NCBI GenBank assembly: GCA_040143965.1
Contig: JASJQH010000067.1
Location: forward strand, 1-34,228
Direction of reading: 5' to 3'
Length of the DNA stretch: 34,228 nucleotides
Source: Basidiobolus ranarum
Taxonomy: Eukaryota; Basidiobolomycota; Basidiobolomycetes; Basidiobolales
Part shown: one piece after another, positions 22,654-32,351 of the stretch
Layout of the letters: each line of letters begins with the position of its first letter
Position numbering within the stretch: position 1 is the stretch's first letter
Program-made: the position numbers and the translations under genes
The notes under the pieces: model-generated
What the model was told of the DNA's origin: nothing
Databases searched by the model: none
The model's input: only the letters and a program-made list of their open reading frames with translations

Positions 22654-23980
22654 ACTTGGTTTTTTTTCTTTGTCTAATAAACAAGCAGTTGTTGCTGAAG
22701 AAACAAACAGGGGTATGTAGCGTTGAGTAGATAATCCAAGAAAATAAACGAGTTGAATGGATGAGTAGTAAGGAGTTCAAATAAGCTCAAGTACGGAACA
22801 AACAGTTAGAGGTTTTGGCCAGTTTACCAAATGACTTTAATTAAAGCTTCAAGGATGATACGGGATGGGATGGATAAAGGAAATCACCGATCTACTTGAT
22901 TTAAACAAAAAAGAAAGCTGAGGTGTGATTTGTGGATTCTTTACTATTATTTTCTACATAGACAGTGGGGTGGAATCCGGATCGGTTCTTGATTTTCATT
23001 TGCCAATGGCTATTTCTGTTAATTGTCGTGGGCCTTTTACTCAATGTCCTGAACTCGTTGTTTAATATCCCAAATTGGCCAAACTGAGGATTTCGTGGGG
23101 GTTAGGGTTAACTGACTGATAACTCGATACTGCATGCCAAAGAACGCAAAATAAGCACCATTTCTGAGTTCAATCTTTCGTTGGGTGATCAGGGTGACTA
23201 GTATTCCCATAACTGAATATTTTATCATCGCAGATTCTTCCCTGGCATTTAAAGATATACTATATTTGGCATTCCAATCTCTAATCGAGTCAGTGGTTAG
23301 CTATATATCCTTGGAATGCTCGAGTTTGAGCGAGTTCATTGGTTAAAGGCTAATCTATGATTGCCAGCAAGGACTACTCTCACACATACGCTCACTCATA
23401 CGCTCATACTGACGATCCTTTTGACAAGGATGTTTGAATTCATGTTGGAATGCAGCGAGTGTTACATGGAGGTATCATTATGATCACAATTGAATTGACC
23501 TCTCTGAACCTGGGACAACGCAGGAGATCTACACCGACACCTACCCTTGGACTCACTTACGTGGTCAATGTACTCCTACAGAAATGCTTGAGACTAAAAT
23601 CGGAGTTGCATCGCAGTTAATACTATTGCATCAATATGGTGAGAGAAATAAGAGTGCGTTTCAAGCGGCGTGTAACAATATGGTTACAAGAGTGGTGGGT
23701 GTGAGTGTGAGTGCTATTTGTTAATGAAATGGGGATTTAATTGAAAAGCCATGCCCCAAACGAAAGATATTTAGCACATATAGCTCGGGAGATTTTCAGA
23801 GTTGCAGGTTTCCTTATTGATAATGTAGATCGGATAATGATCGCTCAGAGCCCACTCTGAATAAAGATAAGGTACAGACAAGCCAGTTCCTGGTGTAAAA
23901 TGAGATCATTAATACTACTCACTTCTTACTGAAATTTCATTACTTTGTGCTTTCTCTAAAAATTCTCTACTCATGCACTT
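22654..23980. other. Gene-poor region upstream of the ankyrin gene
   Basis: About 1.33 kb. The only frame over 60 codons is on the minus strand at 23037-23228 (63 residues, starting MIKYSVMGILVTLI), with no recognised family and no clear support. A telomere-like GTTAGGGTTA lies at 23101-23110, and short TACGCTCA and GTGAGTGTGAGT-type repeats occur near 23388-23410 and 23698-23711. Confidence 0.4.
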
Positions 23981-24709
23981 ATGGTGATACGAGTCAAAGA
24001 GGCTACTCAACTAACCGACTTATCTCACTATCAGCCACGACTTAAATGCTCATTATTGGAGAATAGCCATTCAGAAAGAGAATCTTCACCCCCTTTTACC
24101 CAGGCAGTTGTTTCCTGCTTCACACCCAACGAGCTAGAAGACTTGAAAGACACCAAGGCAATCTTAACGTCGAGAGACGATTTAAAGAAGGCTATTCTAC
24201 GTGGAAGACCGTACATATTTTCGTATGTGATTGCTAGTAATCCACCCATTATTCTATATACACTCTTGTTTGATACATGGATGAGTCGAGAGGGTTGCTT
24301 CAAGTTCAATAGCGATCTTACGACCCAGGCAGATGTCCTGTTGGGAGGTACCGTGGATAATTTAAACTTTTTACAACTGGCGTGCCTCTACAGCAGAGAA
24401 AAAATAGCACTTCAGATATTGGACTTTCTGAGTAAAGAGCTAAACAAACGAGAATCCAAAGATCTTCTGTTCAATACGATCTCTCACGTGTGGGGGAGAG
24501 GAAATACAACCCTACATCTCGCTAGTTTTGTTGGTTTGACTACTTTGGTCAAACGATTGCTTGAACTTGATATGAATCCGTATGTAAAAAACGATTTAGG
24601 TTATAGCTCCGTAGATTGTGCTACTGAGCACGAGACCAAAAAGGTTTTCTGGCGTTTTCGAATTAATCAGCCGGAACAGATGGCCATGTTCCTTGGAAAG
24701 GATACGTAG
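23981..24709 (+). CDS. Ankyrin-repeat protein, single exon
   Basis: An uninterrupted frame of 242 residues. The N-terminal 60 residues are polar and unrecognised. Two ankyrin-type units are visible: NFLQLACLYSREKIALQILDFL (about 127-148) and a clearer one with NTTLHLASFVGLTTLVKRLLELDMNPYVKNDLG (about 175-207), containing the TLHLA and LL-x(4)-N-P-x-V-K-N-D-G signatures. There may be a degenerate unit around ILRGRPYIFSYVIASNPP. No catalytic domain, signal peptide or membrane segment is seen; it is probably a cytosolic or nuclear binding protein. Lack of introns is unusual next to its intron-rich neighbours. The start at 23981 is the first ATG of the frame. Confidence 0.75.
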   Translation: MVIRVKEATQLTDLSHYQPRLKCSLLENSHSERESSPPFTQAVVSCFTPNELEDLKDTKAILTSRDDLKKAILRGRPYIFSYVIASNPPIILYTLLFDTWMSREGCFKFNSDLTTQADVLLGGTVDNLNFLQLACLYSREKIALQILDFLSKELNKRESKDLLFNTISHVWGRGNTTLHLASFVGLTTLVKRLLELDMNPYVKNDLGYSSVDCATEHETKKVFWRFRINQPEQMAMFLGKDT

Positions 24710-25098
24710 TCTTTCATGTATATACTTTTTTCTTCCAATTGTGAAGATCGCTTCTTTATACCAAAACCTCAAATCATACACTGGAAAGTGCCTATTAAAC
24801 ATTAATCCCCTGTCCAATGCTGGAAGCAATACTGTGCTAGGGTACTCGCATTTGACTGTAGCCCAGCCAACAGTCATACTATTAAGTTGCAATGGAGATT
24901 GCGGCCCCAGTGTATTTATCTAGGAACACGTACAACATATCAAAAAACAAGCGATCTGGTGATTATAATACAATATTTAGAATATATTAAATAGAAAAGA
25001 ATTCTAGTGTGGCTTCTCACAGAATGAATCAATAAAAACGAAGAAATGAATGACGAGTTAAGTTATCTGCGGATTTCGAAGATGGCAACAACATTGCC
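24710..25098. other. Convergent intergenic region
   Basis: About 390 bp between the ankyrin and primase 3' ends. Frames here are continuations or shadows of the ankyrin gene. Nothing further is seen. Confidence 0.4.
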
Positions 25099-26972
25099 TC
25101 ACACACTTTCTACCTTCTCTTGCTTCACGACTTGTTTCCATGGACGGGTGGCTCTAGCCTCTTTTCCGCTAGCTATGAGTGAGGCATCGTAACTCTGGTC
25201 AAAGTATTGATTTGGGTGAATAATAGTGTCAATTTTCGAGGCAACGGTGACTTGTTTGTGAGTAAGCTCAAAGTAACGCGTACACGCAACTTGGAAATGG
25301 TTGGCTCGGATCAGTTCTAGGATTTCATTCACTTCATTGTCTGTCGCACCACTACTGTAACAGGCATGTCGAAGGTTATCAGGTGAAAAGTGTCGGAATG
25401 GACAACCATGATGATCACCGCTGGAAGGAGAGTTGCCAGTGATAATCTTCATACAGCTATAGGGAGTGTAGTCTGTTCTGCGTCCTTCCATACCATAGTT
25501 GTGACGAATGTTGTAAGCATAGCCCTTTTGAAATTGATCATCGGTCATTTTATAGAACGAAGTTCGCCAATAATGTAGGGCTTCTTCTAAAGAAAGTCCG
25601 ATGCCCTAATGGAAATAAATTGCTTGTCAATGGGGAATGCTTGAAAAGACCTGAAGAGTGAAAGTAAATTACCTTCAGGAATAGGCCGTATTGCATTCTG
25701 CCACCATGCTTCAAGTGACCATCATCTTTGAGCTTGGCATTCAAATGCTTCATACATAGAGGGAAGTGCTGTGTAAGTTTGTCGACATCACCGGATGTGA
25801 TTTGACCACTAACACCTTGCGCAGTATATTCTCTACCATTATACTGTTTACCCAAATTGGTTAGTACAGGAAGTAGTCTCTCATCCTCATCCATTCGTGG
25901 TAGAGCTTTGGCGGTGGCCTTTGAATGTAATAAAAGTTAGGATTGCTCCTATTGTTCAACTATATCTTAAGCGATGACTACCTCTAGAGCTTGACTCAGG
26001 TGACTCTTGAATTCATTTACTATTAACGCCGCCTGGTCCGACATAGGTACATATGCTTTACCCTTTTTTACATAGACTTGACGGCGTTGAATCAAATCTG
26101 GCACTTTTTCAAAATCTACTTCGAAGAAAGCTTCTGATTCAAAATTCGATACGTGTGATGAGGCCTGATAGAGTTCTTTTTGAAGAAGTCGCTTATCTTC
26201 GGGGGTAAGCTAACGTTTATGAGCGATCTAAGTAAATAATGATGCCCTCTTAATAAAAAACTCTCTAAATCAAATACCATCTTTAATTGAAGTCCAGCTG
26301 CTTCTAAAAATTTCGATTTGTCTTGGATGTTCTCCGTTGAGAATCGCAACCTATTTGTTAAAAAAATCAAATTTTAACGTCTATTCATTGAATAGCTTAT
26401 CTAGTCGGAGCACATCTGTCCATGCTTGCATACTAGTAGATACTCACTTGAACAAAGCACATTCTTGACGCAAAAACCAGTTACGCAGCTCTTCACTAAA
26501 AAATAGTTATTAGCCTAAGAAAAATAAGATGTATAAGAGAGAAAATACTCACCTTCGACAGAAAGCCAAACGAAGAATGAAATGGGAAATATGATCTTTG
26601 CGACGCTCTTGGTCAAAGGGAGTGGTGATGGCTGCAGTACTGTAGCTGAGGGGGAGACATTTTTTACTAATGTCGTTTAAAATCTGCTTTACTTCTTCTT
26701 CAGGTCTGTTCCGAATATACGCGGTCTCCACGGCCTTAAGAACTGTTGGAATAAGTGAATACTTGTTTTTAGAGAAGTAACAACTTTCTGAAAGAAAATA
26801 TACCTTGTAAACGATCAAGAGCGAAAGTTTCGAATTCCTCAATGTTCACTTCACAAAGTGGAGGAGTGTTGTAGAAGTTCAATCTATTTGGGTATTCAAG
26901 TTTTTGTGAACGAGTTGCTTGGCTTGAGCCTGTAAAACCTTTTCCAGCACTAGAATTGTTTTGTCTAAACAT
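25099..26972 (-). CDS. PRI2: DNA primase large subunit PRI2
   Basis: Iron-sulphur subunit of DNA polymerase alpha-primase that helps start RNA primers. The ATG at 26972 begins MFRQNNSSAGKGF; several introns follow, giving roughly 500 residues. The N-terminal domain shows YPNRLNFYNTPPLCEVNIEEFETFALDRLQVLK, FDQERRKDHISHFILRLAFCRS and ELRNWFLRQECALFK. A basic stretch with VPDLIQRRQVYVKKGKAYVP leads to the C-terminal 4Fe-4S domain. The four expected cysteine ligands are visible in HFPLCMKHL, TPYSCMKII, HHGCPFRHF and FQVACTRYFEL. Also present are [28 protein letters not shown] and YNIRHNYGMEGRRTDYTPYS, strong family motifs for template and primer contact. The C-terminal tail is short and charged. 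It is divergent from the BAG6-like gene. Confidence 0.97.
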
Positions 26973-27418
26973 ATTCGGTTTTTAGAGAAGTCTGATAAAA
27001 TGGCACATTTAGCAACAGACCCATATAATAAGGGTCAGCAGTTGTTTGTTTGGTTGTTCTGATTGTTTATTTATAATGAGATAACTCTCTGTTTGGGGGA
27101 TTTTATTCGAGATCAATATGATAGGGTATGATATCATTCCATATCGTTCTTTACTCCTATTCAATATTAGATTAGTCAAATATATGGAGTTTTTGCGTTG
27201 AAAGTCTCGAAATCCGTTTATCTAAAAAAACTTGGCTTATTCTCCTTAAGAAATCCTTTTTTTTCTTTGGCATCCTACTAACTTGGTGTAGTATATATAT
27301 ATTTATTATATATATATTATTAAGCAACTTTCTGTGTTTTCCATTTCATTCTTTCAAGTTCATAGATATTAAAGTCCCACTCTGTGGTCATACTTCTTAA
27401 TTGTTTAGTACTTTAAAC
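26973..27418. promoter_or_regulatory. Divergent promoter region of PRI2 and the BAG6-like gene
   Basis: About 445 bp. It holds a TA-repeat at 27292-27321 and TACTAAC at 27276-27282, which could serve a leader intron of the BAG6-like gene. No cell-cycle MCB box (ACGCGT) is visible for PRI2. Confidence 0.4.
27292..27321. repeat. TA microsatellite
   Basis: Two TA runs separated by TTTATT, about 100 bp upstream of the BAG6-like start; it may double as a TATA-like element. Confidence 0.75.
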
Positions 27419-30323
27419 ATGACACATACAGAAAATACCTCTGTTTCCGAAGGTGAGAAAATTAGCGAGGAATCCTCGCAATCCAACAAGACCACCTTTG
27501 ATGGTCAGCTCAACATCACAGTTCGTACCATCGACTCCGATTCTTATCCAGTCGCCATTGCGCACTCTGAAACTGTATCAAAATTGAAAGAACAGTTGGA
27601 GGATGTTGCAGGTGTAACACGTGAACGTCAACGACTTATATTTCAGGGCAGAGTAATGAAGGATGAAAAAACTCTGCACGAATGTGGTTAGTAACCATAC
27701 TAGGTATATAGTTCGCATGAAATTGATTTACTAAATGGCGAGGAATCACCTCTTCAATAGGACTAAAAACTGGAAATGTTATTCATCTTGTAATCAGACC
27801 TCTAGAAGCTCTGGGAAATAACGGTTTTTGTTAAATTTACTAATCATTTTAAGCAAGCTTCACTTGTGCTAATCTTTTTCCTTCTATAGACGAGCCCCAA
27901 CCACCTCATAGTAGCACCACTAGACACAGAAATATTATGTCCCCTTCGGGCTTCATGGTTAGCACCATCTCATTGGAGCCTGAAAGCTCACCCATCAACA
28001 ATGTAAGTGACGTGAGTAAAAGTGCTTATTCTGCATACAAAGAGGCTATCATTTCCAAGTAGTGTTTAAAGTTTGTTGGAACATGGTGTTAATCAGCTTG
28101 ATAGATTTTTAGTTCGATATTTGGAGGGTCTCCCAGAAATTCACAAGCAAGTCCATTGTCGACTACTGCTACGCCTACGTCCATTCACACTGTACGAATT
28201 GCACTTTTATTGATTTTGAAGCAAAAACGTAATCCTAACTCTGCCTCATACTCATTTAGCACACTCCACGAAGCAGCACCAGTCGACCTAATGGTACGCC
28301 CAATGAGCCCAGATCATCTTCTCTTGCTCACCGACAGACGGTACACAATTTACTGCTCATTATATTCAAATTATACCAAGTTAGCTAATAATATTTTCAC
28401 AGACTGACAACGGAGCTTTATTCAACCGTGCTTCCACTCATCTGAGACGTCTTCAAGATCTGTGGGATCTTACTCCCGAGCATGGTTAGTAGATCAATAT
28501 TTATTGAGGCTATTAGAGACTAGTGTTATTTACTCCTGTATTAGAAATTCAAGGTAATGATGTGGTAAGAGCTGGTCAGCTTATGTGGGAGTTTTCAAAC
28601 GCCCTTGAGCATCTTACTGGTGTATTGAGACCTTTGGCTCGCACATTTATGGACGAATCTTCAATGACCGATCCTCAGGAGCGTACTCGAGTTCAAGAAG
28701 AGACTGCTAGTGTGGCACGTGGGATGTATAGGTTGACTCAACTGGAAAGTGCAATGGCTACTATTTTGCATCGCACTAGAATGACACCTACAGACAGCTT
28801 CACTAACGACTCTAGCCCTTCTGTACCGCCTCCAAGCGAAACTTCCGGCTCAGAAGCAACCTCTGGTACTAACCAGTCCCAGACTACAAGCACGCCAAAT
28901 CAAAGACTTCGCACTTTGAACCCATTTTTTTCGTCTCCCAGCATGACATTCTCCGTATACCCTGATATATCTTTACAAATTGAAACCAGTTCAGGAACTA
29001 CAATTCCGATTTCTGTACCCATGACCCCAGCTAGTAATCAGCAACCTCGTGAAAGAAATCAAGAAGATTCAGCTACTCGCGGTACTCCAGAGACACAAAC
29101 ACCACAGCAACAACCTGCCAATGCGGAAGAGTCAAATCCCCAAGCATCCAATCCCCTCTCTTCTCTCCTGTCCTCTCTATTTAGCGGTTCCCCTGGAAAT
29201 ACGCTAGGCTCTCCATTCACTACGATATTGCCCTCTAGATCTTCTGGAGGCTCTAGTTCATTCATTGCCAGTACTACTATTCCATTTGTTAGCATTATTC
29301 CAAGTTCTAGAATCGGACAAGCAAGAAGTACGGCCAATCCCGAAAATTCTACAAACCCCAGTCACACCTCTGGCAGCACCACTGCCAATAATGCAGGTAA
29401 CTCTACCTCTTCCCAGACAATTCCTACCAGTAACACTTCTAGACCTGAAACCAATCGTCTTTACGATCTTGGCGTCCTCGGTACCACACTTTCCAACTAC
29501 TTGACACTTTTAGAGGAATCACAAGGCCGGTCCAATGTATCAGTTGCCGAGGCCCTTCGTTTGGAGCCCAGTAGCACCAATAATGCCCAAAACTTTGTCT
29601 ATCAATTCTTTCATTCCATTTTGGTGTCGGAAGCTCATGAAATCATCAGAGGACACCCTAGCAGCTTACAACAGCTTCATACTCGTCTCACGGAATTCTT
29701 CCAAGCGAACATCTCTACCGATAATAGAAGCGAAGACATTATGAACTTAGCACAGTCGCTAAGTGATCATTTGGTGAATCACCTTCACCTTAGCGAAGCA
29801 CTTCCAAATAACGACACAATTATAGAGAGTCTTCAAGATCGATTGAAGCGTTATTTAGCCAAGCAATTTGAGCGCTTACTTCGATTTTTACTAGACGTAC
29901 AACCTAAACGTAGAGCTAATGAATCCAACCCATCCATGTCAACCACTTTTATTCCCAATTGGGTAAGAGAGGTGGTTCAAGAAGTTCGCAATGACTTCTT
30001 TAATGCTTATGGAAATGATCGCACTCGAGAGATCGTTCATCTGGTATGTAGAAGGCCTTTAATACAGCTGAAGAATGAAAAAGTTTATTGAGATTTTTCT
30101 TTGATACATCTAGGTTGTTAAGCATCATTTCCAATCACTCTGCAACTTACTCTCATTATCCGCCACTCGCTTTATGAATGAGCTGGAGAGCACTCTACTC
30201 ACCAATGAGGCTGGACAAGTATCAGAGGGATCAACCACGCAACGCAATCATGACGATGAACATAATGCAGGAGAATCCTCCACTGGACACAGCGCCAAAA
30301 GACGCAAATATTCGGACTCATAA
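27419..30323 (+). CDS. BAG6/Scythe-like ubiquitin-domain chaperone
   Basis: Large ubiquitin-like-domain protein related to BAG6, which holds hydrophobic clients for tail-anchored insertion or proteasomal degradation. Exons: 27419-27686, 27761-27823, 27890-28002, a likely 14 nt microexon 28072-28085, then 28113-28191, about 28260-28340, about 28404-28484, about 28545-30042, and a last exon from about 30115. The ubiquitin-like domain (about 32-105) has SYPVAIAHSETVSKLKEQLE and QRLIFQGRVMKDEKTLHECG, close to BAG6 QRLIYQGRVLQDDKKL. A Ser/Pro/Thr-rich middle follows, then helical segments (LEHLTGVLRPLARTFM; SEAHEIIRGHPSSLQQLHTRLTEFF) resembling BAG6 central domains. The end AKRRKYSDS matches the bipartite-type nuclear signal near the BAG6 C-terminus. 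I cannot see a clear canonical BAG domain. The ATG at 27419 is the first in the frame. Confidence 0.85.
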
Positions 30324-32171
30324 TATACCTACTTAGAGTGTACACCTATATTCAATTGTTTATCCAAGCAAGCATCTTTCCCAGGCTAATGGTGAGAACT
30401 CTAGTAAGCAGAAATCAACATGTGGTTGAACGATTAAGTTTAGTCATATTTTTGTATTCATACCTATTTGTGTAGAAATGTACTCTTTCATGTCATGTAT
30501 GTTCTTTTTCTTTTTCACAAATTGGAAGATTCTTTTTTTGTTTTGCTTCTTTCCTTTACTTATTATCCACTCTCTCCCCTCCCCCAAAATTATAAAATCT
30601 TTTAGATCAATAACAAGTACCCAACTCATCCTTGGAATCCAGAACAATCCATTACAAATCTTTAAAAATTTGCCCAAGATTTGCATCTCAAGTCCAATAA
30701 ATCGAGATTTATTAAGTCAACTTCCTTCACCATAGAGCAAAGAATTGAATGGAAAATATATGGTACAAACAGAATAGGAAGAATTGTTAACAAATATAGC
30801 ATCAAGTGTGAAGAGTTGGTTATTTTGATAATGATGTTGATATTCTAAAACTCTTTGAGTTAGTTTTGTTAGTCTTGGTAGGGCAGTGGGTTCAATCTTT
30901 CACTTTATTGTGAGTAGAGAAGTCAGTATATTGGGATAGTGGGTCGAGTAAATTATCCCTTCTGATAATTGAATTGTTAAACAGATAGCCATATACTATC
31001 ACAGTTAGAGAGTACTTCCATCACCTTGTTGGTAGTGACTTTGGCTAGGAAATGTTGTGCAACACATCCGTTCAAAGATCATGATAAATATACAGAAATT
31101 TAGAATGAAACCAGCGGAATTATCTTGTGCAATTGATTACTTGACATGTCAGAATTGATTCTTCTGGTTAGACAGAGTTTCCATTATAGATCTCACTAAT
31201 TCTATTAATATTCATCTTATGGATTCAATATAAGACTGTTGTGCAATATCTTCCTGTAAAGCGAGATTCACTCGAGTTGTTGACAAGGTGAAAATTTATT
31301 GTAGAAATGAAACAATCTCACTTGGAGGAATACCCTGGAAATTGATTGAAACCTAATGCTCGAGTACCTGGTTTTCAAAGAATCCATCCAAGATTCTCAA
31401 ACAACAGGAAAAAAGGTTCATAATCCAGAAGTAATTTGGAGTTGTACGATCATTGGATCAGTGTAAGTATATGGGAGGATGTATTACACCAAGACTTACA
31501 GACAAAAGCAGTAAAGAATAGACAGGTATGGGAATATATTATAGATAGATGTTACTTTAACTTGGAGACAATCATTTACCAAGTGTGACCACTATCTTTG
31601 AAGAAATACCCACAACTCCTACTCGTCTTACCGCGCAAGTCAAGTTTTAGTTGTATTTATAAAAAAAACCCCCCGCGGCCTCGGTGTACACTCTAGAATC
31701 AAGTGTAACAATAGTAGGGTACGTCTCTAATTTACTAGAGTGACTCGAGCTTGAAGTTGGGCTGAGCAACTCAGTAAATCTCATATGCTTGTGATCCATT
31801 TGAATGGTTGCTTATGCTGGAATAAAGTTAGGCACTTAAATATTCATACACCATACTTAGCATACTCCAGGATTATGTATTATATTATATAAGTATGTCA
31901 TAAATAATAAATCAGTAGTGAAAATCACAAAATACTTACAAAGTGCTTAAACTTTGGTTAGAAGTATCTTAAGTCTTTGCACTTTACCTTGTCAAATTGT
32001 AAATACAAATTAGCTTGAGTTTGACCATTTTATTCAATGTATTGCTAAATGCCAAAATCTGGTAATAAAAACTGATGCTTCAAAAATATACATACCCACA
32101 AGTGTTCAGTGAGGGATTCATATATATTTTATCTATTAGACATACCAATCTCGAAAATTTTCCAAAAAATT
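30324..32171. other. Gene-poor region between the BAG6-like gene and the tRNA
   Basis: About 1.85 kb, the longest gap in the window. Frames at 30444-30735 on both strands are low-complexity and not supportable. A local GC-rich patch lies at 31669-31684 (six C then GCGGCCTCGG) after eight A, and there is a short GTAAGT...TTACAG stretch at 31464-31500. I cannot assign any function. Confidence 0.4.
32164..32169 (-). terminator. RNA polymerase III terminator of tRNA-Thr
   Basis: A run of six T on the minus strand starts three bases after the last paired base of the tRNA, a standard Pol III stop. Confidence 0.8.
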
Positions 32172-32172
32172 T

Positions 32173-32243
32173 GCCTACTGCCGGGATTGAACTGGCGACC
32201 TTCAGTTTACGAGACTGACGCGCTACCACTGCGCTAAGCAGGC
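32173..32243 (-). tRNA. tRNA-Thr, anticodon CGU
   Basis: A full cloverleaf can be drawn on the minus strand without an intron. The 7-bp acceptor stem (GCCTGCT with AGTAGGC) has one G-U pair. The D arm is GCGC/GCGC with an AGTGGTA loop. The anticodon arm is TCAGT/ACTGA with loop CTCGTAA, so the anticodon is CGT at 32211-32209, reading ACG. The variable loop is AGGTC. The T arm is GCCAG/CCGGC around TTCAATC, with one A-C mismatch. The discriminator base is A at 32172; CCA is not encoded. Internal A and B boxes are present and a T6 terminator follows. The T-stem mismatch slightly lowers confidence that the gene is fully active. Confidence 0.92.
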
Positions 32244-32351
32244 TTCTTGCTTAGATAGCAGATATCTTTTAAATCATACAAGATAGCGAAGCAAAATATC
32301 AGATGTTTTGTATATACCCATAAAAAATGGGATGGCGTTGAACGAATTTTT

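Noticed and set aside
24618-24923. Plus and minus frames overlapping the ankyrin 3' end
   Set aside because: They overlap the ankyrin frame and its 3' UTR and show no recognisable content.
30444-30735. Overlapping frames of 80-85 codons on both strands
   Set aside because: Low-complexity Phe/Lys/Ile composition from T- and A-rich DNA; no motif, splice context or promoter supports them.
30885-30905. GTGGGTTCAATC, resembling a Pol III B box or tRNA T arm
   Set aside because: No matching stem partners, A box or cloverleaf can be drawn around it.
31464-31500. GTAAGT...TTACAG, an intron-like 37 nt stretch in the gene-poor region
   Set aside because: Shorter than the introns of this window, and no open frame lies on either side.
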